Source: DASWJZ01 sp964487455 (GTDB lineage: Bacteria; Pseudomonadota; Alphaproteobacteria; Rhizobiales; Afifellaceae). From it: a stretch of DNA of 20,110 nucleotides. The translations under genes were made by a program, and so were the position numbers. Under the pieces are notes generated by a model that saw only the letters and a list, made by a program, of their open reading frames with translations, had not been told where the DNA came from and searched no databases. This document shows, one piece after another, positions 1 to 7,199 of the stretch; within the stretch, counting starts at the first letter, position 1, and each line of letters begins with the position of its first letter. The stretch is from contig CAZARE010000150.1 in assembly GCA_964487455.1 (NCBI GenBank), positions 1 through 20,110 on the forward strand, in the 5' to 3' direction.

Positions 1-1178
<1,178 letters not shown>

Positions 1179-1288
1179 TCCTGCCGCCTTGCCTTTCGCG
1201 AAGCTCGTGGGAAGTCGCGCCGGATGTAGGCGAAGACGCCCGAATGCACAACGGGGCGGGAGGGGGCGGAGACGCGGTGGGGCGACGG

Positions 1289-1328
1289 TCCCCGGATTGC
1301 GCGGCTTCGCGGCTCCATCCAGGCTACG
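1289..1328 (-). repeat. Copy of interspersed GTAGCC(C)GGAT palindrome, carrying the DUF2461 stop codon
   Basis: Read on the minus strand the element begins CGTAGCCTGGATGGAGC and ends CGCAATCCGGGGA. It matches the inverted pair at 19979-20069, except for one base change in the head, an extra G near the tail and two 3-base insertions flanking the central GAAG. Outer bases can pair as an imperfect stem (CCTGGAT with ATCCGGG). The TAG in its first five bases is the stop codon of the DUF2461 gene. The similarity is seen directly; calling it a REP-like family rests on three copies here and on general knowledge of such genomes. Confidence 0.7.
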
Positions 1329-2025
1329 CGTTGACTTTGCCCGTCACCTCTTCGAGCAGCCAGCGCGAGATCGGCCACATGGCTTGAAAGTGGCCGACGC
1401 AATAATCGACGAATGCGGGGGTCCCAACCACTTTACCGGGCTTCGTGTCGAGGCTCGCATGCAGGCCGTCGTGGAGCAGGAAGGCGGCGCGCTCGTGCTT
1501 GGCGTCGAAGCCGCGCGGCACGGATTTGCGCGTCGCGCCGCCGATCTCGTAGGGGCCGGCGGCGCGCACGTGGTCGACCGCCTCGGCGAGCGCGCGCCCG
1601 GCGCGATCGTCGACCACCGCCTTGCGATAGGCTTCGAGCTGCGGCTTCTCGAACTTGTGCATGCCGCTGCCGAGGATCAGCCGGTCGGCATACATGCGGA
1701 AGAAGAAGCCGGGCGAGCCCCAGCCGCGGCGGTCGCCGTGCCAGAACCACAGGTCGATGTGGTTCTTGTAGGGCGTCTTGTCCTTGGAAAAACGCACGTC
1801 GCGATTGATGCGGAAGAGCGAGCCGTTGACCTTGGGGGAAAACTCGACCGTGGGTGACGTCTTCTTCAGCCGCGGACCGATGGCGGCGACGAAGCTCCTC
1901 GCCGGCTCGACGTAGTTGGCCTCGTAGGCGTCACGGTTGGCGTCGAACCAGGCCTTGTCGTTGTTCTTCGTGAGGCCGCGGAGAAATTCTGCGGTGCCCC
2001 TTGGAAACCCTGAGAAGCCAGCCAT
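1324..2025 (-). CDS. DUF2461 domain-containing protein
   Basis: This is a 233-residue protein with the sequence character of the DUF2461/TIGR02453 family, of unknown function. Family-like stretches are the opening FPRGTAEFLRGLTKNNDKAWFDANRD, given here only as the core FLRGLTKNNDKAWF, then RINRDVRFSKDKTPYK, the aromatic patch GSPGFFFRMYADRL, and KPGKVV near the end. There is no signal peptide or membrane segment, so it is probably cytoplasmic. The length is normal for the family. The ATG at 2025 has a GGAG 8 bases upstream. It lies downstream of the envelope operon on the same strand, after a 116-base gap holding a perfect palindrome (2037-2054), and 145 bases upstream of ettA. Its stop codon is supplied by an interspersed repeat. 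Family assignment is confident; no function is claimed. Confidence 0.88.
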   Translation of the reverse strand: MAGFSGFPRGTAEFLRGLTKNNDKAWFDANRDAYEANYVEPARSFVAAIGPRLKKTSPTVEFSPKVNGSLFRINRDVRFSKDKTPYKNHIDLWFWHGDRRGWGSPGFFFRMYADRLILGSGMHKFEKPQLEAYRKAVVDDRAGRALAEAVDHVRAAGPYEIGGATRKSVPRGFDAKHERAAFLLHDGLHASLDTKPGKVVGTPAFVDYCVGHFQAMWPISRWLLEEVTGKVNA

Positions 2026-2036
2026 CGTAACACTCC

Positions 2037-2054
2037 GATCGGCGCCCGCCGATC
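2037..2054. promoter_or_regulatory. Perfect 8-2-8 inverted repeat before the DUF2461 start
   Basis: GATCGGCG and CGCCGATC flank a CC dinucleotide. On the minus-strand transcript the second arm ends directly before the GGAG Shine-Dalgarno of the DUF2461 gene. It could be an operator, a 5'-UTR hairpin limiting ribosome access, or the tail structure of the upstream sulfatase gene. No U-run follows it, so an intrinsic terminator is unlikely. The symmetry is seen directly; the role is unknown. Confidence 0.45.
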
Positions 2055-2141
2055 ATTGGCGCCGCAGGGCGAGCCGCGGCCATCCTCGCGTTGCCGACGA
2101 TATCGAGATCGGATCGGGACGGCTAGCGAGAGCCGCGTGTC

Positions 2142-3764
2142 TCAGCGGCGGAGCCCGCTCAGGACGTCGCGCTCGGATGACGCTTCCGGCCAGGAGAGCC
2201 GCAGCCGGTCGAAATCGTGCTCCTCGCTGGTGCGGATGAAGATATCGCCCGGCTTCGGGCTCGCGTCGCCGTGGGCCCCGAGAAAAGTCTCGGCGAAGAC
2301 GCGCTGCAGCGGCCGCGCCTCGGCATGGATGCCGGCGGCGAGCCCCGGCGCCTTGATGGCGAGGAGGGTGGCGTAGTGGTCGATCTTGTCCTGGGCGCTC
2401 AAGCTGTGCGGCATCTCGGTGATGTAGGGCCGCTCGGCGATGCGCGACCCGTGGTCGCCGTGCACGATGATGGTCGCCTCGTCGTAGACGCCGAGCTGTT
2501 GCAGCTCGGCGAAAAGCTCGGACATCCTGCGGTCGGCGCATTGCAGCTGCGGCAAATAACGACGGTAGAGGCCGGCGCGCTCCTCGGCTGAGTAGGCGTG
2601 ATCGTCGCCGAAGGCCTCCCGCTCCCACCGGGACGGGTCGAGCAGCGAGCAGTCGTCCGCGTAGAGGTAGCCGAAATGCGGCACGAGCAAGTGCACGATA
2701 TAGGCGACCCCGCGGGGCGCCTTGGCGATGTCGGCGCGGAACTGGTCGAGCGCCTCCATGCCCACCATCGGCTCAAGCTGCAGCGCGCCGCGGCCGATGA
2801 AGAGCTTTGTTACCAGGGCGCGGAGGCGCTGTCCGGTGGAGAGTGGGGCGCGCTGGATCGCATTGGGCGAGAAGAACGAATAGGTGTAGCAGGCGTCGAC
2901 CGCGATCCCCGGCGTGCGGCACATATCGAACCACGCGCTCTGGTAGATCTTGATCGCATAGCCCTCGTCTTTCAGCCGCTCGAGCCAATCGTTCCTCGTC
3001 GGCGCGAACGTGTAGAGATCGCCCTCCACCAAGTCCCCGATGTCGGCGCCGACGTCGCCGTTCATCAGCGAGGTGAGCGAGTACTTGGTCTCGGCAAAGC
3101 GGCTGTAAGCGTGGCTGTAGAGCGCAAAGTCCTTGTAGACCTCCCGCATCGCCTGCCTGGGCGCCTCCGCCTCCTGCATCCCTGAGGGGAGGCCGCCAAG
3201 CCCGATGTGCTCGTCGAGGATGATGTGAATGAGGGGCGGCAAATCGCTCACCTGCTCCGGCAGCGATCCTGTCCGCACCGGCTCGCCTCCGGTCGCGGCC
3301 GGCAGGGCGATGGTGGTGAGCACGATCGTCCCGAAGACCGCCGTGACGATCAAGTCCAGATGCCGCCGCATCAGCACGCAAACGGCGGAGCACGCCAGGA
3401 ACAGCGCGACTCCGAGAAAGGCGATCACGATCCCGGGATGGCCGGTGAGCTCGGCGATGGCGTTCGCCGTCACGATGAGGGCGTCCGTCACCTCCTGCCG
3501 ATAGAAGATGTAGACGCACAGGGTGAGCGCTAGGAGCATCGGGCCGAGCGTCAGTGGGCGAAGGCGGGAGAGCCCGCCGACCGCCGCCCCAAGCGCGGCC
3601 GCGCATCCGATCAGGATGAGGCTCTCCGGCAGGAGCATGTCGTATTCGTGGAAGCGCAGAAACGGCACCACGATCGCCAGAAGGACGAATGCCGGCGCCG
3701 CGTAGGGGATGAGGCTTTGCCAGCGGAAAGCCGGCACGGCCGCCGCTTCAGGCGCTTCGGTCAT
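2142..3764 (-). CDS. Five-TM membrane protein with sulfatase/alkaline-phosphatase-fold domain
   Basis: The protein has 540 residues. An N-terminal membrane domain has about five hydrophobic spans (roughly 18-36, 47-64, 74-90, 111-132 and 138-156). An extracytoplasmic domain then runs from about 170 to 520 and fits the PF00884 sulfatase superfamily. PLIHIILDEHIG (metal-binding Asp184/Glu185) resembles the opening strand of these enzymes. ETKYSLTSLMNG places Thr226 where LtaS- and EptA-type transferases keep their Thr nucleophile. VHGDHGSR supplies Asp437 and His438 as metal ligands. The plan resembles phosphoglycerol or phosphoethanolamine transferases, but I do not recognise the subfamily; a sulfatase or phosphodiesterase is equally possible. 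Its ATG at 3764 lies inside the end of the methyltransferase gene (17-base overlap), so the two are probably translationally coupled in one operon. Confidence 0.82.
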   Translation of the reverse strand: MTEAPEAAAVPAFRWQSLIPYAAPAFVLLAIVVPFLRFHEYDMLLPESLILIGCAAALGAAVGGLSRLRPLTLGPMLLALTLCVYIFYRQEVTDALIVTANAIAELTGHPGIVIAFLGVALFLACSAVCVLMRRHLDLIVTAVFGTIVLTTIALPAATGGEPVRTGSLPEQVSDLPPLIHIILDEHIGLGGLPSGMQEAEAPRQAMREVYKDFALYSHAYSRFAETKYSLTSLMNGDVGADIGDLVEGDLYTFAPTRNDWLERLKDEGYAIKIYQSAWFDMCRTPGIAVDACYTYSFFSPNAIQRAPLSTGQRLRALVTKLFIGRGALQLEPMVGMEALDQFRADIAKAPRGVAYIVHLLVPHFGYLYADDCSLLDPSRWEREAFGDDHAYSAEERAGLYRRYLPQLQCADRRMSELFAELQQLGVYDEATIIVHGDHGSRIAERPYITEMPHSLSAQDKIDHYATLLAIKAPGLAAGIHAEARPLQRVFAETFLGAHGDASPKPGDIFIRTSEEHDFDRLRLSWPEASSERDVLSGLRR

Positions 3765-5148
3765 ACCAGAACACCTCGCGCCCCGAAGGGCCCATCACCG
3801 TCGAGCGCTCGATGCGCGCCACGGCCGACAGCGCGGCGACGAAGTGCTCGCGGTCATAGGGGTGATGCACGCCGTTGCGCCGCGCCCGCATGGCGCGCAC
3901 CTGCACGTCGTCGGGCGGCACGAACTCGATCAGGCCGCGCGGCGCAAGGCTTACGATCCACCGGGCCGACCGCTGCAGAGGGACGTTGGCGGTGAAGAGC
4001 AGGTGGTGGATCACGGCGAGCGCCAACGCCGCGTCGGCGGAGGAGCGCTCCTGCAGGCCGGCGCGCTCCGCCTGATCCCATCCCTGGCTCGGGCTCGGGT
4101 TGGCGAGGTCGCCGACCAGTGGGGTCAGCTCGGCGCCGGCCGCACGCGCGGCGCGGAAGGCGGTGTCGATTGCCGCGGGATCGCCGTCCCACCCGATGGC
4201 GCGCTTAGCACCGGAGCCGAGGGCGAGAAGCGCGTACTCCCCGGTGTTGCAGCCCAAGTCCCAGAGCATGCTCGGCTCTAGCGCCGCGGCGAAGGCCGCG
4301 ACCTCGGCCTTCTTCGCCGACTGCTCGTCGTCGCTGTAGCTGCACGTCGTGACGTAGTCCGACCAGAGGCTGCGCCGGCGCTTCGGCGTCAGCTTCGAGA
4401 GCCAGGCGCGCAGGTCGCGCAGCATGCGCAGGAAGGCTTCTCTGGGCAGTGCGGCGCCTTTGGCGATGCTGGCCGTGTCGGCGGCGGCAGGCTCGGCGTT
4501 CTCAAGCGCCGCATGCGCGACGACATGCAAAAGGATGCGGCGCGAAAGCTTGGCGCGGAAAGGAAGGAGACGGCGGAGGTCGGATGTCGGAATGCCTTCT
4601 AGGGCGCCGCGGTACCAGGCGTTCGGCATCACACCGGTCGCCGCGCAGAGAAGCAGCGGGTTGAGGAACTGCGCGCAGAACTGCCGGTAGCCGGCCCAGA
4701 TCTCACCCTCGCGGTAGGGACGGAACGAGAGCAGGTCGATGAAGATCGGCTCTGTTCCGATGAACTGGATATTGTAGGCGGAGGCGTCGCTCAGCGTCAG
4801 GCCGCCCTCCATCGCCTCCAGATGCAGGTCGAGGTGGTGCAGCGCCGCGGTGCGCAGTGCCTCGAAGGACCATTCGTACGGGTGGGAGATGAAAGGGAGC
4901 CGCGGATGCTCCAGCACGCGGCTGGCTGTGGCGAGGCCGAGTGCCTGGGGCGGGAGCGTTACCGGCTCGAACGATACGATGCGTCCGGCTTTCGCGAGAC
5001 GGTCGAGCACTCCCGTGCGTAGCGCGGCATTGAAGTCCGCCGCGTGTTCGAGGGAGACTGTGCGTAGGATGCGGTCCCCGAGCCGGTGGACGCCGCCGGC
5101 CGGGTCCCGGTAGGAGCCTGGGACGGATTGCGCCTCCGCGACCGTCAT
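3748..5148 (-). CDS. Two-domain SAM-dependent methyltransferase (possibly NoeA-like)
   Basis: The protein has 466 residues. The C-terminal half (about 285-466) is a class I methyltransferase: motif I LWDLGCNTGEYALLA (Asp297 onward), acidic residue of motif II in AIGWDGDP, then ALALAVIHHLL and GLIEFVPPDD. The N-terminal half holds a conserved-looking block, SAYNIQFIGTEPIFIDLLSF, followed by WAGYRQFCAQFLNPLLL. It looks like the N-terminal domain of a proteobacterial family I tentatively relate to nodulation protein NoeA; that link comes from memory and is unsure. The ATG at 5148 shares bases with the TGA of the upstream small gene (ATGA overlap), which fixes this start over an in-frame extension toward 5310 that would overlap that gene. 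The substrate is unknown; the context suggests an envelope saccharide or lipid. Confidence 0.85.
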   Translation of the reverse strand: MTVAEAQSVPGSYRDPAGGVHRLGDRILRTVSLEHAADFNAALRTGVLDRLAKAGRIVSFEPVTLPPQALGLATASRVLEHPRLPFISHPYEWSFEALRTAALHHLDLHLEAMEGGLTLSDASAYNIQFIGTEPIFIDLLSFRPYREGEIWAGYRQFCAQFLNPLLLCAATGVMPNAWYRGALEGIPTSDLRRLLPFRAKLSRRILLHVVAHAALENAEPAAADTASIAKGAALPREAFLRMLRDLRAWLSKLTPKRRRSLWSDYVTTCSYSDDEQSAKKAEVAAFAAALEPSMLWDLGCNTGEYALLALGSGAKRAIGWDGDPAAIDTAFRAARAAGAELTPLVGDLANPSPSQGWDQAERAGLQERSSADAALALAVIHHLLFTANVPLQRSARWIVSLAPRGLIEFVPPDDVQVRAMRARRNGVHHPYDREHFVAALSAVARIERSTVMGPSGREVFWYDRSA

Positions 5149-5378
5149 CCTGCGCGAAGGCGGCGCCCGACGTTGCGGAAGAACGCGCGGGCGCGCTCCA
5201 TATAGAGCTTCCCGACCACCAGTGCGCCGGCGACGCCGCCGAGCAGGAGCTGCAGCATCATGCTGCCTGTGCCTGGATCGAGGTAGGCATGCGCCGGGGC
5301 GGCCGACCACGCCAACACGAAGACCGAACTGAGGGCGGTAAGCTCTGAGAGCCGCGATACACGATTATGCCTGGTCAC
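5145..5378 (-). CDS. Small membrane protein with YLDPGTGS motif
   Basis: This 77-residue protein starts at a GTG (5378-5376), chosen because a strong GGAGG lies 6 bases upstream. A hydrophobic segment ending SAAPAHA at about residues 18-31 looks like a signal peptide with an Ala-x-Ala cleavage site. The mature chain would begin YLDPGTGSMMLQLLLGG and continue into a single membrane span, with a basic C-terminal tail (about residues 58-77) rich in Arg. The YLDPGTGS block is a pattern I have seen in short proteins of unknown function near polysaccharide genes. As first gene of the operon, overlapping the methyltransferase by ATGA, it may be a membrane partner or scaffold for the two enzymes. No biochemical function can be claimed. 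The coding call is supported by the ribosome site, the coupling and the motif. Confidence 0.82.
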   Translation of the reverse strand: MTRHNRVSRLSELTALSSVFVLAWSAAPAHAYLDPGTGSMMLQLLLGGVAGALVVGKLYMERARAFFRNVGRRLRAG

Positions 5379-5522
5379 CCGATGCCTCCATCAAATCTGG
5401 CTATGAGCTTGATTGGCAAAGCGAAGTTCCGCCGTTCCGAAGCCGCGGAATCGCCTCGCGTGGAGATTGCTCGCACAGCTTGCTTAATAATGACCCGCAG
5501 TTCGGCAAGTTTGATGGATTCA

Positions 5523-5541
5523 GATTAAGGGTCACTTAATC
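5523..5541. promoter_or_regulatory. Perfect 7-5-7 dyad, operator candidate upstream of the envelope operon
   Basis: GATTAAG and CTTAATC flank GGTCA, in the most AT-rich patch of the neighbourhood, about 145 bases upstream of the GTG at 5378. A related half-element (TTAATAATGACCC, 5484-5496) lies nearby in the opposite orientation, so the GGGTCA/TGACCC core occurs twice about 38 bases apart. The arms are AT-rich and no T-run follows, which favours a protein-binding site over a terminator. The symmetry is seen directly; the regulator is unknown. Confidence 0.45.
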
Positions 5542-5616
5542 GCCCGACTGATGAGGCGTGAGCGCGGAGACCGCCATCGCGCCTATCGCGAGAGGCTCAC
5601 GACTGAGAGCGCGCCG

Positions 5617-6573
5617 TCAGGCCGCCAAGGCTCTCACGGCCGCATCGGAGCGGCGTACGAAATCGGCGCATCGCCCCGGCTGAGTCATCGGGATCATATG
5701 CCCACCCTCGACGATTTCGGCGTGGATACGGTCATGCTTCTCGGCAAGCTCCTCGCCGTGCAGGCGGGCGGCGAGAATGCGGTCCTCGCGGCCGTAGAGG
5801 ATGTGAACCGGGACCTTGAGGCTGCCGTAGTGGGCGTTCATCCAGGAAAGATCGGCCTGGGCGGCGACGTAGTCCTTGCAGGTGTTGCGGAAGGATTTCG
5901 GACGGCGGCCGAGCAGCGCGCCGCCGGTCGTTGCGAAGTCTGCCTTCACCGCCTCAGGGGCGAAGAGCTCGGCCAAGAGCGCCGGTTCCATCTTCATGCC
6001 CAGGGGCGTGGCCACGGTCCACGACAGCACCGCGCGCATGAAAGCCGAAGGCACGTTCAATCCCTGAAACACGGCAGGGGGCTTCACCGCCTCGTGTGCC
6101 AGCGGGGAGAGCAGCGCCAAGCCGCATATCTTGTCGGGATGGTCGAGCGCCAGCGCCAACCCTATCCCGCCTCCGAGCGAATGACCCACGTAAAGCGGGC
6201 GGTCGAGCTTCAGCGCGTCGATGGCCTCGGCCACGAGCGCGGCCTGCGCGCGCAGATTGGCCGACGCGCTCGTAGGGCGGTCCGAGTAGCCCATGCCGGG
6301 CCGATCGATGGCGATCACGCGGTGGTCCCGCGAAAGATCGTCGACCATTCCCATGCGGAAGTGGTTGAGTTGCCCGCCGAGCCCGTGGACCATGATGATG
6401 GGCGGACCTTCGCCCTTCTCCACGTAATGCAGCGGGCCGGTGGAGAGGCTGACGAACTTGCCGTGCGGCGGCACCGCCTTCTCTGCTTTGCGCGCCTGGT
6501 CCCATGTGAACAGGACGAGCGCCAGTATTGCGACGGCAATGATGGCGACCAGAATTGTCAGGAACGTCCACAT
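5617..6573 (-). CDS. Membrane-anchored alpha/beta-hydrolase
   Basis: The protein has 318 residues. Residues 3-23 form one strongly hydrophobic segment (TFLTILVAIIAVAILALVLF), probably an uncleaved membrane anchor. The hydrolase fold follows: oxyanion motif HGLGGQ, strand VIAIDRPGMGYSDRP, nucleophile elbow GHSLGG (Ser), acid region ILYGREDRI (Asp) and catalytic His in GGHMIPMTQP. The triad is therefore complete. Length and motif order match the general alpha/beta-hydrolase 1 family (esterases, lipases, haloperoxidase-like enzymes); the substrate cannot be read from sequence. The ATG at 6573 has AGGA 6 bases upstream. The gene lies upstream of the envelope operon on the same strand, 238 bases away, and the gap contains dyad elements, so it is probably a separate unit. 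Confidence 0.9.
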   Translation of the reverse strand: MWTFLTILVAIIAVAILALVLFTWDQARKAEKAVPPHGKFVSLSTGPLHYVEKGEGPPIIMVHGLGGQLNHFRMGMVDDLSRDHRVIAIDRPGMGYSDRPTSASANLRAQAALVAEAIDALKLDRPLYVGHSLGGGIGLALALDHPDKICGLALLSPLAHEAVKPPAVFQGLNVPSAFMRAVLSWTVATPLGMKMEPALLAELFAPEAVKADFATTGGALLGRRPKSFRNTCKDYVAAQADLSWMNAHYGSLKVPVHILYGREDRILAARLHGEELAEKHDRIHAEIVEGGHMIPMTQPGRCADFVRRSDAAVRALAA

Positions 6574-6581
6574 GCCCCGTC

Positions 6582-6607
6582 CTCTCGCCTAAGGAGGGTA
6601 GCGAGAG
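6582..6607 (-). promoter_or_regulatory. Leader hairpin overlapping the ribosome-binding site of the hydrolase gene
   Basis: On the minus-strand transcript CTCTCGC (6607-6601) is followed 12 bases later by its exact complement GCGAGAG (6588-6582). The second arm runs into the AGGA at 6583-6580, the likely Shine-Dalgarno of the gene starting at 6573, so the stem would partly mask the ribosome site. The loop also carries CCCTCC, itself complementary to a ribosome-binding sequence. The pairing is seen directly; translational control is inference. Confidence 0.35.
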
Positions 6608-6802
6608 CAGATCGATTTGCAAGGAGCTACTTCCGATTGGAGGGGCACGCGGGCGCGTCCGGTCGGCGCCGGAATTGCGCGAATACCAGGACGCTGCCCC
6701 CGCCGATGCGGAATTTATCGGCGTTCACAATCGGATAGCCGAAATCCTCACAAAACCCGGCTGCGGCGGTTGTCGCAAGCTACGGCGACGCAAGAGGGTA
6801 TC

Positions 6803-6988
6803 TCAGGTTGAGTTCTCGTCGTCGTCGGGCGAGCGCTCGTCCGGCTCTATGATTTCAACGAGCTTCTCCGCGAGCTTCAGCAAGCGATGCTTCTGCCCGC
6901 ACGACGGACAGAAAAGAATGTCGGCGCCAAGGCGCGTCAGCTCGGCAAGGTTCGGGAAAACCTCTTCGCTGGTTATCGGACACTTCAC
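6803..6988 (-). CDS. Small zinc-ribbon-like protein, 61 residues
   Basis: This reading begins at a GTG (6988-6986) with AGAGG 9 bases upstream. The protein opens MKCPITSEEVFPNL, then LFCPSCGQKH, a short amphipathic stretch RLLKLAEKLVEIIEP and an acidic tail DERSPDDDENST. Cys3, Cys27, Cys30 and His34 are plausible zinc ligands. The pattern CPxT followed by CPxCGxxH resembles small hypothetical zinc-ribbon proteins common in Rhizobiales. The frame stays open upstream to about 7534, but that extension crosses the start of the divergent glycosyltransferase and has low-complexity composition, so I reject it. Function is unknown; nucleic-acid or protein binding is typical of such ribbons. It may be cotranscribed with the hydrolase, although a 229-base gap separates them. 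Confidence 0.65.
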   Translation of the reverse strand: MKCPITSEEVFPNLAELTRLGADILFCPSCGQKHRLLKLAEKLVEIIEPDERSPDDDENST

Positions 6989-7100
6989 GGGAAACAACCT
7001 CTTCTGGATTCCCAACTCCCGTGAGTAAGTCTTGGTTCCACTTTGGAATTTCGCGCGCCGATTAGGCAGACGCATGATCGCGGGTTGTCCGCATCCCTTG

Positions 7101-7166
7101 GGGGCCTCAGCTCGGCCCTTCTGAGGCGCCGTGCAAACCGGTTTACCGCTTCTCAATCCCGGATTG
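7101..7166. promoter_or_regulatory. Cluster of three palindromes between the zinc-ribbon and glycosyltransferase genes
   Basis: Three elements follow each other before the ATG at 7200. The first, 7101-7130, is a 10-base stem with one mismatch (core GCCTCAG/CTGAGGC) and a 10-base loop. The second, 7135-7144, is the perfect palindrome AAACCGGTTT. The third, 7154-7166, is CAATCC-C-GGATTG. They lie in the divergent intergenic region and could be operators for either gene. No promoter could be placed with confidence. Confidence 0.35.
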
Positions 7167-7199
7167 GCAGATTGATCCCGTCCCTTCCGGGAGATTTGC

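Noticed and set aside
5149..5310. N-terminal extension of the methyltransferase by 54 codons
   Set aside because: It would overlap nearly all of the well-supported YLDPGTGS gene, and the extension is Arg/Pro-rich. The ATG at 5148 with ATGA coupling is better.
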